In this document: positions 1-9,281 of the stretch, piece after piece
Layout: each line of letters starts with the position of its first letter
How positions within the stretch are numbered: the stretch's first letter is position 1
Origin: JAOAGA01 sp964540515
Lineage (GTDB): Bacteria; CALINM01
Assembly (NCBI GenBank): GCA_964540515.1
Contig: CAZIMS010000001.1
Span: 310,001 to 374,000 of the forward strand
Reading direction: 5' to 3'
Length of the DNA stretch: 64,000 nucleotides
Position numbers and translations under genes: made by a program
Notes under the pieces: generated by a model
Databases searched by the model: none
What the model was told of the DNA's origin: nothing
Seen by the model: only the letters and a program-made list of their open reading frames with translations

Positions 1-674
1 TCTGTAAACTGCTCTTTTTGCATTAAAAGTTTATAAATTGCAATTACCCCTATTGTATGTTCTTTTATCTTAAGAGGTATACAGGCAATAGGTGCCTCTT
101 CGTTAAAACCATCATAGAAGGGGATTATCTCACTGAAATAATTCTCTCCTGTTTTCGCACTTCTTCCAACTATGCCTTTGCCAAGTTTAAGATTATTTGT
201 TTTTTCAATCTCTATTCCTTCTGTTGCGATGGGAGAAAGCTCGTTACTTTTTTCGTCAAGAAGATATAAAACAAAAACCTCTGCACCAATAAGATTAATA
301 ACTATTTCCATAATAATCTGTACGACTTCTTTGAAATTAAGGGTTGAGTGAAGCTGAAAGCTTGCTACATAAAGATTGGCAAGGTTATTATTCTCACTTT
401 CTAGATCCACATACTTCTGAGCAAAGTTTTTATTTTCAGTTTCAAGCTCTAATATCCTATCTTTATATTGGGAAACAAGTGCTTTTAACTCGTTTATCTG
501 TTTTAAACACTCATTGTGTGAAGATTGTTTTACCTCTTTATTTATTCTTTCAAGCTCCTCTGTAAGTTTTTTTATCTCAAACTTAAATTTTGCGTTTTCA
601 TTTATAAGCTCTTTTGCTTGTTCAACAGCCTTTTTTAAATTATAAAAAAAATCTTCTCCTAATTCTTTTACCAT
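1..674 (-). CDS. GAF-domain protein with N-terminal coiled coil (C-terminus beyond window)
   Basis: The frame is open from an ATG at 674 to the window edge, so only about 224 N-terminal residues are visible. The first ~110 residues are rich in Glu, Lys and Asn with heptad-like spacing and are probably a coiled coil. A GAF-type small-ligand or signal domain begins near residue 110 (SFQLHSTLNF, then GIVGRSAKTGE further on). There is no signal peptide or membrane segment, so the protein is probably cytoplasmic. It follows cheB on the same strand at about 45 bp with an AAAGGAT ribosome site, and so is likely the next gene of the chemosensory operon. Its output domain, if any, lies outside the window. 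Confidence 0.75.
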   Translation of the reverse strand, partial: MVKELGEDFFYNLKKAVEQAKELINENAKFKFEIKKLTEELERINKEVKQSSHNECLKQINELKALVSQYKDRILELETENKNFAQKYVDLESENNNLANLYVASFQLHSTLNFKEVVQIIMEIVINLIGAEVFVLYLLDEKSNELSPIATEGIEIEKTNNLKLGKGIVGRSAKTGENYFSEIIPFYDGFNEEAPIACIPLKIKEHTIGVIAIYKLLMQKEQFT

Positions 675-719
675 CTTTTTATCCTTTTTTAGGTATGATA
701 ATACATAAAAAATGTCTTT

Positions 720-1739
720 TCAATCTATAATACCTACTTCCTTAATTATATGCAACGGGATATCCCACAAGGGGATAATCTTATCTGCTATACCTGCTTT
801 TATAACTTCTTGTGGCATACCAAATATAACGGCACTATCATGAGACTCAGCCCATATTTTTGCTCCGTTTTCCTTTAATTTAATGGCACCATTTTTACCA
901 TCAGAGCCCATACCAGTTAATACTATGGCTATGCATCTTTTAGAATAAGGAAGAAGTGAATCAAAAAGCACGTTTACCGAGGGGACATAAATATCTTTAT
1001 TTTTTTTCTCAACAATCTCAGTTAAAAGATCGCCGTTTTTCTCTTTAACTCTTAAATGACGACCACCTGGTGCGATATATACATGTCCTGGTAGAATTAT
1101 CTCTTCTTGATTTGCCTCTGATACGTTAAGATTGCAGTTTTTATTGAGCCTTTCTGCAAAGACTTTTGTAAAACCTTCGGGCATGTGTTGTGCTATCAAT
1201 ATAGCTGCATTTAGATTACCTTGAATATTTGTTAATATTCTTGTTATAGCCTGGGGACCGCCTGTAGAAGAGCCTATGGCAATTATCTTGAAATTATTTT
1301 TAGAAGTGGCAACTTTTTTTATAATTTTTTCTGGTTTTTTTAGCTGAATATTACTTATTAGGGCGGCTCTTATTTTAAAAAGTAAATCTTTTTTAATATC
1401 CAGTAATTGATAGGATGCGCTTTGTGTGGGTTTAGTAACGAAGTCAATGGCTCCCATCTCAAGGGCTTTAAAAACCGTATCGGATGAATGTAGACTTGTA
1501 ACAACAATTGTTGGTATTGGTTGTTGAGCCATCATAAATCTTAAAAAACTAAAACCATCCATCTCAGGCATCTCTAAATCTAAAGTTATTAAATCAGGTT
1601 TTAAGGTTAGGGCTTTTTTAAGACCTTCTGCGCCATTAGAAGCAGTATCAATTACTTGAAACTCTGGATCTTCCTCAATCATTTGTTTGAGGATTTTTCT
1701 TGTAAAAGGAGAGTCATCAATAATTAATATCTTTTTCAT
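720..1739 (-). CDS. cheB: Chemotaxis protein-glutamate methylesterase CheB
   Basis: CheB removes methyl groups from receptor glutamates (and deamidates glutamines) when its receiver domain is phosphorylated by CheA. The N-terminal receiver (residues ~1-120) has the acid pair D8-D9, phosphoacceptor D54 and K103. A short linker leads to the methylesterase domain (~150-339) with catalytic Ser158 in GSSTGG, His185 in QHMPEGF and Asp280 in TGMGSDG, so it looks fully active. At 339 residues the length is normal. It follows cheR by 13 bp. No Shine-Dalgarno precedes the ATG. Instead a TATAAT lies 7 nt upstream, so besides operon read-through it may have its own leaderless transcript. Confidence 0.95.
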   Translation of the reverse strand: MKKILIIDDSPFTRKILKQMIEEDPEFQVIDTASNGAEGLKKALTLKPDLITLDLEMPEMDGFSFLRFMMAQQPIPTIVVTSLHSSDTVFKALEMGAIDFVTKPTQSASYQLLDIKKDLLFKIRAALISNIQLKKPEKIIKKVATSKNNFKIIAIGSSTGGPQAITRILTNIQGNLNAAILIAQHMPEGFTKVFAERLNKNCNLNVSEANQEEIILPGHVYIAPGGRHLRVKEKNGDLLTEIVEKKNKDIYVPSVNVLFDSLLPYSKRCIAIVLTGMGSDGKNGAIKLKENGAKIWAESHDSAVIFGMPQEVIKAGIADKIIPLWDIPLHIIKEVGIID

Positions 1740-1752
1740 ATCATAAATTATA

Positions 1753-2601
1753 TCAAGGTTTTTGATAAACTAAATCATTTTTCAGATGTCTCAAGATAAA
1801 AGCTGTCGACAAATTAATTAAAGATTCTGCATGACCCAATAAAAGAAAACCACCACTTGTAAGCTTATGATAAAAATTTTCAATCACTGTCTTTCTTGAT
1901 TCTGTATCGAAATATATTAAAACATTTCTACAAAAAATTATATCCATTGGTGGCAACATTGAAATCTGTCTTTTATCAAGTAAGTTTAAATGTCCAAAAC
2001 TAACCAATCTCTTAATCTCATCCTTTATCTTATATTTTTTATCTTCCGTAATGGTAAAAAAAATATTTTTGTAGTCATCTTTCTCGCCTCTAAAGGAGTT
2101 ATTTCCATAAACACCCTCTCTGGCAATTTTTATACATCTTTGGCTAATATCACTTGCAAAAATATTAACTTTATAATTTTCTATAATATTTTTTTTACTA
2201 TATAATATCATTGCTATTGTATATGGTTCTTCTCCAGTGGAACAGCCTGCAGACCAGATTCTTAAAGTCTTTGAATCCCCTTTTTTTGATAATATTTCTG
2301 GCAATATCTCATCAGAAAAGGCTTTAAGCTGATACTCTTCCCTAAAAAAATAAGTTTCATTGGTTGTTAAGACATCGTATATGAAAAGAAGCTCTTCATC
2401 CCGTCTTTTGTCGAATTTTAGGTAGAATAGGTATTCTTTAAAAGATTCTATTTTAAGATCAACCAGCCTTGTGGAGAGTCTTTTTTCAAGAATATATTTA
2501 GAGTTTTCGTCGAAAAACAAGCCACATTTGTCTCTTATGAAGTTGCGGAGACTTTCAAACTCTTCGACATTAAGTTGAGGCCCTCCAGAGATATTCCACA
2601 T
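1753..2601 (-). CDS. cheR: Chemotaxis protein methyltransferase CheR
   Basis: CheR transfers methyl groups from S-adenosylmethionine to receptor glutamates, opposing CheB. An N-terminal helical CheR_N segment precedes the SAM-dependent methyltransferase fold. That fold shows TTNETYFFRE, the glycine-rich SAM loop SAGCSTGEEPYTIAM and the CRNVLIYFD motif. The ATG at 2601 overlaps the stop of the upstream HEAT gene (TGATG). An in-frame TTG one codon earlier (2604) is also possible, because a GGAGG sits 7 nt before the TTG and 10 nt before the ATG. No C-terminal tetratricopeptide or pentapeptide tether is present. Its position between the HEAT protein and cheB marks it as part of the chemosensory operon. 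Confidence 0.95.
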   Translation of the reverse strand: MWNISGGPQLNVEEFESLRNFIRDKCGLFFDENSKYILEKRLSTRLVDLKIESFKEYLFYLKFDKRRDEELLFIYDVLTTNETYFFREEYQLKAFSDEILPEILSKKGDSKTLRIWSAGCSTGEEPYTIAMILYSKKNIIENYKVNIFASDISQRCIKIAREGVYGNNSFRGEKDDYKNIFFTITEDKKYKIKDEIKRLVSFGHLNLLDKRQISMLPPMDIIFCRNVLIYFDTESRKTVIENFYHKLTSGGFLLLGHAESLINLSTAFILRHLKNDLVYQKP

Positions 2602-4481
2602 CAATAAGTTTCCTCCAGAAGATAGGAAAACTCATCATCAAACCCCTTCAACCCTTTATCCTCTTTTAGTCTTGTTATGACTTGCTGAGCACTTTTTTTA
2701 TCTCCCCTCTCAAGAAGAGATAAAATAAGCTCTCTATAAATATCATAATCATCAAAATCTTTTGCTGCAGCGAGCATCTTTTCTATATCAAAGGACATAC
2801 CTTCTCTTAATAGCTCGATTAAATAAAGATAGACAATAGGGGATATATTGCTAAAGATAATATCTTCAACCTTCTTTAATAAGTTTTTGGAGATGTTAAA
2901 GATACTTTTTATAGTGGCTTTTTTAATGTTGTTACTCTCATCATAAAGAAAGGGTATTAATAGTTCAGCCATCTCTTCTTGTTCTATAATGTAACCAGCA
3001 CATAGTATTGCTTCGTATCTGACTTCTTCATTTTCATCTGTCAAAAGCAACAGTATATCATTTATAAAATCTTTCAACCTAAACTCTGCTACAAGTTTAA
3101 TTGCCCTCGCTCTTACCTCGGGATCTTTATCTCTTAAGGATTTTAAAATAATTTTTTCATTAAAATATCCTACTTTTCCAAGAAGAGAGAGAATTGATAT
3201 GATTTTATCTTTATCTCCAGATTCTAGAATACTCATTACCATTTCTTGAGGAAAGTTATCTTTGTTAATTTTTTTTGCCAGAGACTTTACAGCCTCTTCC
3301 CTGACATCTCGATATTTGTCTTCCAGTAATTTAAATAAACAGGCCTCTACGTTATTGGACTCTAACCTTCCTAAGGAGAAAGCTACAGCTTGTCTCGTAT
3401 GTCCATAGGTAGAGTTGCAGAGCTCCTTGAGGATAGAAATACCTTCTTCTATATGAAACAATCCTATAAGGTAGGTAAGATAAGCCTGCTTTTTATCAGT
3501 ATAATTTTTAATGGCTTTAAGTAATAGCTCTTTATTATTAAAGCTGGCAAGCTCTCCAAGGGAAGCAAAAAATTCTAATGCTTCATCACCTGCTTTCTCA
3601 AGAAACTCATAAAAAAATCTTTCGTCCTTAGATATAAATGTTAGCAAAGCAAATATTTGTTCATCCTCTCTCTTGTCACTAAGAAATTTGTTAAAGCTTT
3701 GGTTATAAATGATATAAGGTCCTAATGTATTTTTTAATTCTGCTAACCTTTGTGCTTTAATTTTAAAGATTCTATGTAGAGCCCTACTTGCATGCTCTTG
3801 AACAAAGAAAGACTTGTCAGAAAAGGCCTTTAATAGAAGATCTGTTGCAGTTTTATAATCAAAAAAGGTGATAATATCAAGGATGGGTTTTCTAAGCTGA
3901 TTTACCTCCCAGAGAGGGATAATCTTATCGGCATCAAAAGGCTTGCCTATTTGAGAGAGAGCTTCTATTATGACAAAGGATAGCCATTCATTTTTTTTAT
4001 CCAGCTTTTTTAGAAGAGGCTCAATGGATTTCTCGTTTTTTAATTTGCCTAAATTCTCACAGGCAGAGATAACCACATTCTCATCTTCATCCTCAAGGGC
4101 TGATATTAAAAAATCAGCATAAACCGAAATTTGCATGTCTCCGATAATATCAAGTATAAATTTTCTTACATCTCTATCAGCTGTTTTAAAGCGAGATATG
4201 AGCTTATTTACAGTTTTCTCACCGATCTTAGTAAGAGCTTCTTGACAGGCATTTCTGAGTCCAGCGTTTTCCTCTGATGATAAACCATTAATGAGTATGT
4301 CTATAACCTCTTCTTCTGGATGTTCTATTACTAATGAGACGGCATCTTTTCTAACTCTCCAACTCTCATCGGATAGACAATCAAAAATAAATTTTTTATT
4401 TTCTTCGGAAAGAGAAAAATTTAAGTTTAATTCATGTATTCTTTTCCTAAGGAGCTCTTCTCTTTCAATATTAGCATCCAT
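2601..4481 (-). CDS. HEAT-repeat protein in chemosensory operon
   Basis: This 626-residue protein is made almost entirely of paired amphipathic helices with HEAT signatures, for example WRVRKDAVSLV near residue 40, VREEAVKSLAKK and VRARAIKLVAEF. There is no signal peptide, membrane segment or enzymatic motif, so it is probably a cytoplasmic scaffold. It is translationally coupled to both neighbours: its stop overlaps cheR, and its start follows the zinc-ribbon response regulator with no gap. HEAT proteins beside cheR are known in delta-proteobacterial alternative chemosensory clusters. A role in assembling or positioning the array, or in binding the receiver proteins, is inference. Confidence 0.85.
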   Translation of the reverse strand: MDANIEREELLRKRIHELNLNFSLSEENKKFIFDCLSDESWRVRKDAVSLVIEHPEEEVIDILINGLSSEENAGLRNACQEALTKIGEKTVNKLISRFKTADRDVRKFILDIIGDMQISVYADFLISALEDEDENVVISACENLGKLKNEKSIEPLLKKLDKKNEWLSFVIIEALSQIGKPFDADKIIPLWEVNQLRKPILDIITFFDYKTATDLLLKAFSDKSFFVQEHASRALHRIFKIKAQRLAELKNTLGPYIIYNQSFNKFLSDKREDEQIFALLTFISKDERFFYEFLEKAGDEALEFFASLGELASFNNKELLLKAIKNYTDKKQAYLTYLIGLFHIEEGISILKELCNSTYGHTRQAVAFSLGRLESNNVEACLFKLLEDKYRDVREEAVKSLAKKINKDNFPQEMVMSILESGDKDKIISILSLLGKVGYFNEKIILKSLRDKDPEVRARAIKLVAEFRLKDFINDILLLLTDENEEVRYEAILCAGYIIEQEEMAELLIPFLYDESNNIKKATIKSIFNISKNLLKKVEDIIFSNISPIVYLYLIELLREGMSFDIEKMLAAAKDFDDYDIYRELILSLLERGDKKSAQQVITRLKEDKGLKGFDDEFSYLLEETY

Positions 4482-5384
4482 TTAACTATCCTTTTTAAGA
4501 AGTTCTTCAAAGGCGCTATAAATGTATTTATCAGCTTTATCTGCCAGCTCTGGAACTCTTGATTTAAAATGATTTATCCCATCAGTGACATCTAAATTTA
4601 ATAGCTCCATATAGTTTTCTAAGGTAATTTTTTTTATTATATCTTGATTGTAAAGGGCTATATCGGAAACAATTAGTCTTGCCAACCTTTTTGCCTTTTC
4701 TTCTAAATTATCAATTTTAGAAATGTAGTTATTTTCAGCGTGTTTTATAGTCTCTCTCTCTTTATCAATAATATTCCTGATATTTGTATCTTCAAGAAGT
4801 ATCTCTCTATTGTCTTTTAGGGCTGTTTGGGGAATTTCTTTTTTAATATCCGTTACTAAATAATCTTTTTTTATTGATCTTGATGTTAAGGCGAGAATCT
4901 TTGTAATTAGCTCATCAGGTATATGGTGTTTTTCGATGTAATCATCGGCACCATATAAGTTTTGAGGTTTCCTCTTATATCTGGTTCTGTCGTAAATAGA
5001 GGCTACCAGTATAATTTTTGTGTTTTTTGTGTTAGGGTTATTCTTAATCTTTTCACAGAGCTCAAAACCAAACATACCAGGTAAGGCTACATCTATTATT
5101 GCAACTTCTGGTGTCTCCTTTTCAATTATACTATAAGCAGATGTGCCATTGTCTGTGGTTATTATCTTAAAACTCATCTTCTCCATTAGTTTTTTTATAA
5201 TATTTATGACTCTGAAGTCGTCATGGGCAACAAGTACCGTTATTTCTTCTTTTTTACCTTCATCTTTAAGTTTCATAGAAAAAATATAGCTACATTTCTT
5301 ACATCTTACAGAGAACTCCTTTTTTGATGAATCTGAGATGTTTAGCTTGTATTTTGTCTTACAGTTAGGACAGGAGATTATCAA
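4482..5384 (-). CDS. Zinc-ribbon response regulator
   Basis: The protein has 300 residues. The first ~40 form an MJ0042-type zinc ribbon with C5, C8, C28 and C31. A receiver domain follows (~48-168) with the acid pair D55-D56, phosphoacceptor D98 in AIIDVALPG and a Lys in YIEKHH. The remaining ~130 residues are charged and helical with no recognised effector fold. This ribbon-plus-receiver layout is known from delta-proteobacteria and myxobacteria. It starts inside the end of the upstream cheW (4 bp overlap) and ends where the HEAT gene begins. It is a plausible output target of the CheA encoded here; the zinc ribbon may contact protein or nucleic acid. Confidence 0.85.
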   Translation of the reverse strand: MIISCPNCKTKYKLNISDSSKKEFSVRCKKCSYIFSMKLKDEGKKEEITVLVAHDDFRVINIIKKLMEKMSFKIITTDNGTSAYSIIEKETPEVAIIDVALPGMFGFELCEKIKNNPNTKNTKIILVASIYDRTRYKRKPQNLYGADDYIEKHHIPDELITKILALTSRSIKKDYLVTDIKKEIPQTALKDNREILLEDTNIRNIIDKERETIKHAENNYISKIDNLEEKAKRLARLIVSDIALYNQDIIKKITLENYMELLNLDVTDGINHFKSRVPELADKADKYIYSAFEELLKKDS

Positions 5385-5836
5385 GACAAATTCCTTTTAT
5401 CGATCTCTTTTATAAGGTTTACATCAGTAAAGATCTTTTTTAAGTCAAGAATAAGTACAATTTTATTATTTAAATAAAAGCCACCGGAAAAAAAATTTGA
5501 GTTCATATTAGTAATAAGATTGGGAGTAGGTATTATATCCTTTTCTTCAACAGATATTATATCTTCTGCATCATCAACAGAGATACCAACAACCCTCTTT
5601 AAAAAAGACAGGACAATAATCTTTTTTTTCTTGTCGGCATTTTCTTCAGGTAAAAGCAAGATTTTTTTTATGTCAATTATTGGTAAAAAGAACCCCCTTA
5701 AATGAATTAAGCCAGTAATATACAAAGGCATATTTGGGACAGGGCTTGGCTTGGTATAGGGTAATACCTCTCTAATATCTTTTAGCCTTAGAGCAAAAAA
5801 CTCCCCATTTAAGTTGATAGTTAAGAACTTATCCAT
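5381..5836 (-). CDS. cheW: CheW-like coupling protein
   Basis: A single-domain CheW of 151 residues, starting directly with the fold (FLTINLNGEFFALRLKDIREVL) and containing the typical ITGLIHLRGFFLPIIDIKK segment. CheW links receptors to CheA in the signalling array. It lies 1 bp downstream of a second, longer cheW. Two different CheWs in one operon suggest either two receptor classes or a mixed array. The product is likely cytoplasmic. Confidence 0.9.
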   Translation of the reverse strand: MDKFLTINLNGEFFALRLKDIREVLPYTKPSPVPNMPLYITGLIHLRGFFLPIIDIKKILLLPEENADKKKKIIVLSFLKRVVGISVDDAEDIISVEEKDIIPTPNLITNMNSNFFSGGFYLNNKIVLILDLKKIFTDVNLIKEIDKRNLS

Positions 5837-5837
5837 T

Positions 5838-6464
5838 TTAAAAGCTCATAATCTTTTCTATATCTAAAATTCTCAATGTTTTATTATCAATTATGGCTAT
5901 ACCTTTAATAAACTCTTTTTTAGCACCTTGAATATTTATTGGAGTTGACTCTATAGTTTTTGATGATATTTTCCTGATTGAAGAGATCTCATCGACGCAG
6001 ATTCCCACCTTATCATTGTTAAAATTTACGATAATGAATCTTGGTTTAATTGATATGGTGGTATCTTTTATGTCAAGGAGTTTTTTTATATCAAAAAGGG
6101 GTAAAACCTCACCTCTTATTGAGAATACACCAAGAATAAAGTCTGGAGATTTAGGCACTTCTGTGATCTCTATAGGTTTAATTATCTCATTAGCAATGGC
6201 TACCTCTAAACAATACTCTTCTTCACCTAATTTGAAGCAGATGTATTCTACCGTATCTTCATCTGTCCTCTTGGCCAGTTTTTTATATAGTAGATCTTCA
6301 TCTACAAAATTAATTACCGGCTCTCTAAGATCTTTTACTTCTGGCTCTGGCATTACAGGAAGCTGCTGCTTTATCTCCTCCTCTGCCATGTTTGTCAAAA
6401 CAGGGGGTTCTTTTTCGTCAACCCTTTTTTTCTTTGCCTTTTTTCTTATCTCTGCTATGTCCAT
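5838..6464 (-). CDS. CheW-like protein with charged N-terminal extension
   Basis: The protein has 208 residues. The first ~65 are Lys-, Glu- and Pro-rich and probably disordered. A CheW domain follows (~70-208) with YICFKLGEEEYCLEVAIANEII and ILGVFSIRGEVLPLFDIKKLL. The extension is longer than usual and may be a tether to another operon component such as the neighbouring ATPase; this is inference. A ribosome site (AGAGAAAG) precedes the ATG, and the ExeA-like ATPase gene ends about 45 bp upstream, so it is co-transcribed. It is not the canonical short CheW, which is the following gene. Confidence 0.85.
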   Translation of the reverse strand: MDIAEIRKKAKKKRVDEKEPPVLTNMAEEEIKQQLPVMPEPEVKDLREPVINFVDEDLLYKKLAKRTDEDTVEYICFKLGEEEYCLEVAIANEIIKPIEITEVPKSPDFILGVFSIRGEVLPLFDIKKLLDIKDTTISIKPRFIIVNFNNDKVGICVDEISSIRKISSKTIESTPINIQGAKKEFIKGIAIIDNKTLRILDIEKIMSF

Positions 6465-6509
6465 AACTTTCTCTTTGCAAAATTTTAAATAAAAAAGATA
6501 TTTATAAGG

Positions 6510-7313
6510 TTATTCCCAATACATAAGTTCCTTTCCGGCTTCTTCAACTATTTGCTTATCAATATACTTTTTTTCTTTTTGAAATGCAATTAGTAAAGAG
6601 TTTTGCGCAATATGATTTATAATTCTTGGAATACCCTTCGATATATTATAGATAGCAGTGATAGCTGATTCCTCAAAGGGGTTATATTTACCTCCTGCTA
6701 CTTTAAATCTATGTAAAAGATATTCACTTGTCTCTATCTTATCAAGGGGGCCTATATTATAAAAAAAACCAACTCTTTGTCTAAAGGCCTCCCAGTTACC
6801 CTTTTTCATCTTGTTTAGAAGTTCTGGTTGGCCTAATAGTATAATACTAACAAGATTTTCGTCGTCTAACTGAAAATTTGTTATAAGCCTAATCTCTTCA
6901 AAGACGTCTTTGGAGCTTATAAGTTGTGCCTCATCAATAATAATTAACGGAGTTTTACCATCTTCATAAAACTTATAAAGTATCTCGTAAATCTGTTCAA
7001 GCAGGTCTTTTTTATAATGTTTTGGCTCTTTTTTTGAAAACCCCTTAACAATGGTTCTTAAAAAATTTGCCGGTGTTCCACGGGGATTTATAATTACGTA
7101 GGGTACAAAGGTGTCATCTAAGGAATCGAGAAGTTTTCTTGAAAGAGTTGTCTTGCCACAACCTATCTCGCCCGTAATGATTATGATTTCCTTTTCTTCG
7201 GCACCATATAACATTCTTGCCAGAGCCTCTTTGTGTTTTTTACTTAAATAAATAAACTCTGGATCAGGGGTTTTTGAGAAGGGCTTCTTTCTTAATCCAA
7301 AAAACTCATACAT
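6510..7313 (-). CDS. ExeA/GspA/MshM-type AAA ATPase
   Basis: A 267-residue AAA ATPase that begins with the hallmark YEFFGLRKKPFSKTPDPEF. Walker A is GEIGCGKTTLSRK, Walker B is PLIIIDEAQ, and a sensor region follows with IILLGQPEL. Relatives include ExeA/GspA of type II secretion, MshM of MSHA pili and transposon target-selection ATPases. No transposase or peptidoglycan-binding domain is attached. It is embedded between cheA (3 bp gap) and the long cheW. That position is unusual and suggests an energy-dependent localisation or assembly role tied to the array or to pili, which is inference. Confidence 0.85.
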   Translation of the reverse strand: MYEFFGLRKKPFSKTPDPEFIYLSKKHKEALARMLYGAEEKEIIIITGEIGCGKTTLSRKLLDSLDDTFVPYVIINPRGTPANFLRTIVKGFSKKEPKHYKKDLLEQIYEILYKFYEDGKTPLIIIDEAQLISSKDVFEEIRLITNFQLDDENLVSIILLGQPELLNKMKKGNWEAFRQRVGFFYNIGPLDKIETSEYLLHRFKVAGGKYNPFEESAITAIYNISKGIPRIINHIAQNSLLIAFQKEKKYIDKQIVEEAGKELMYWE

Positions 7314-7316
7314 ATT

Positions 7317-9281
7317 TTAAACCTTCGCAACCTCTTCAAGTATGCCTGGTGGGTCAAGGACAAGAATTGTTTTCCCGTATCCAATCTGCGTTGCTCCTGC
7401 AATACCTCTTACTCGTATAAACTTACCTACATTCTTTATAACAATATCTCCTTGCCCTATTATCTCTTGAGATATAATACCAATCTTTCTCTCGCCAGCC
7501 CTAATTACTACAAGATATCTGATCTTCTCTGGCCTATTATCAAAGGAGAAAATCTCTTCCAGATAAACAATGGGCAAGGCTGTATTTCTTAAGTTTACCG
7601 TGTCTTCTCCAGAAATTTTCATTATATCAAATGGTTTTATCTCAACAACCTCTTCTACAAAACTTAAAGGTACTGCAAAGATCTTTTTTGAAGATTTTAT
7701 AATTATTGCTTGAACAATTATCAGAGTAAGAGGAAGTGTTAATATAAAAGAGGTACCCAAGCCTTTTTGAGTTTTAATCTCAACGGTTCCTCTTAATTTA
7801 GATATATTACTTTTTACAACATCGAGTCCAACTCCTCTACCAGAAAGCTCACTTGCTGTCTCTTTTGTGCTAAAGCCAGGGTGGAATATAAATTGAAGAA
7901 GATAATCTTCCGAAACATCTTGATCTGCCGTGATTTTCCCAGCATCTATGAGTTTTTTTCTTATTTTTTCAATATCTATGCCTCTGCCATCATCTCTAAC
8001 TTCTATATACACATTATTTCCCTTCTGGTAGGCTAAAAGGTCAATCTGACCGTATTCTGGCTTACCTTTAGCATTCCTCTCTCCCTTAGTCTCTATCCCG
8101 TGGTCTATAGAGTTTCTTATTATATGCAATAAGGGGTCACCTAACTCTTCTACAATAAACTTATCTAACTCTGTATCTCCACCCTTTATTGTAATTTTTA
8201 CTTCTTTACCAATCTCATGAGAAATTTTTCTTAGATTTCTTTCTAATTTTTCAAAGAGCTGATTTAAAGGCACCATCCTTACAGACATTACTGTTTCTTG
8301 AAGCTCATTAATCTTTTTCTCTAAGGAGTTTACTGTTTTTGAAAGACTAAGAGCTAACTCACCATTATGTATAAGAGGTTTTATTATCTCAATGCTTCTG
8401 ATAAGCTCAGATTTTTGTGTTACAATCTCGCCTACTATATTCATAAGATAATCAAGTTTTGATATATCAACTCTTATAGTATTGCTTATACTTTTTAGAT
8501 CCGAAGAGCTATCAGAAAGTATATCTTTTTCTTTTCTATCAATGCTTTTATTGTAGTTCCCTATTTTTTCAATAGTATAGTTATATTTATTTTTTGTAGG
8601 CAGATTATCTGGACTTTCTTCGGTAGCATAAATAATACAAAAGATTATATTTCCTGGTGTTTCAGAAGGTTTTGGGAGGGTACTTATAACCTCTCCTTTC
8701 TGTTTAAGGATATTAGTAATTTCTGTAAGTCTCTCGTCGAACTCGTCTATATTGAAATGAAATTGTAAAGAATATATATTCTTGCCTTTCTTAATATTTT
8801 CATAGAGCCTGTGTTCTTCATACTCTGTGAGAACATTTTTCAAATTATCTAAAGACTGAGTTATTGTCTCCTCTTTTTGTGGTGCAGAAGTGAAAGATGC
8901 GTTTATACTATCTATGAAATCATTTATAGGATAGTCATCATCTTCCTTCTCAGATATTTTTTTAATTATATTTAAAATGATATCCTTACCCTTAAGTATT
9001 AGCTCAATTGTTTCATTTGATAGGGAGATTTTTTCTAACCTAACTTTGTCAAGAAAGCTTTCTAACTCATGGGCAAGACGAGATAGATTTGAATAACCAA
9101 ACATACCAGATATACCTTTTAGAGAATGAAAATCTCTAAATATAGAGTTGATTAAATCAGGAGATTCCCCGCCAGAGCCTATAATATCTGAAAGCTCAAA
9201 AACCTTTTTCTCTATATTTTCTGTAAGCTCTTCTGCCTCAGCTATAAATTCTTTATAAGACTTATTTTCTTTCATATTCAT
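7317..9281 (-). CDS. cheA: Chemotaxis histidine kinase CheA
   Basis: CheA autophosphorylates in trans and passes phosphate to CheY, CheB and other receivers. The 654 residues hold an HPt domain with His52 in FHSLKGISGMFGY. A variable middle region (~130-265) may bind receivers. The dimerisation helices follow (ISKLDYLMNIVGEIV), then the ATPase domain with LLHIIRNSIDHGIE (N box), RDDGRGID and GRGVGLDVVKSNI. A C-terminal CheW-like domain (~510-654) completes it. All catalytic boxes are intact and there is no fused receiver. Its ATG overlaps the cheY stop (ATGA) with an AAGG just upstream, so translation is coupled. Confidence 0.96.
   Translation of the reverse strand: MNMKENKSYKEFIAEAEELTENIEKKVFELSDIIGSGGESPDLINSIFRDFHSLKGISGMFGYSNLSRLAHELESFLDKVRLEKISLSNETIELILKGKDIILNIIKKISEKEDDDYPINDFIDSINASFTSAPQKEETITQSLDNLKNVLTEYEEHRLYENIKKGKNIYSLQFHFNIDEFDERLTEITNILKQKGEVISTLPKPSETPGNIIFCIIYATEESPDNLPTKNKYNYTIEKIGNYNKSIDRKEKDILSDSSSDLKSISNTIRVDISKLDYLMNIVGEIVTQKSELIRSIEIIKPLIHNGELALSLSKTVNSLEKKINELQETVMSVRMVPLNQLFEKLERNLRKISHEIGKEVKITIKGGDTELDKFIVEELGDPLLHIIRNSIDHGIETKGERNAKGKPEYGQIDLLAYQKGNNVYIEVRDDGRGIDIEKIRKKLIDAGKITADQDVSEDYLLQFIFHPGFSTKETASELSGRGVGLDVVKSNISKLRGTVEIKTQKGLGTSFILTLPLTLIIVQAIIIKSSKKIFAVPLSFVEEVVEIKPFDIMKISGEDTVNLRNTALPIVYLEEIFSFDNRPEKIRYLVVIRAGERKIGIISQEIIGQGDIVIKNVGKFIRVRGIAGATQIGYGKTILVLDPPGILEEVAKV

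Noticed and set aside
6016..6492. 158-codon open frame antisense to the long cheW
   Set aside because: Ser/Ile-rich translation mirrors the charged CheW sequence. No ribosome site and no recognisable domain.
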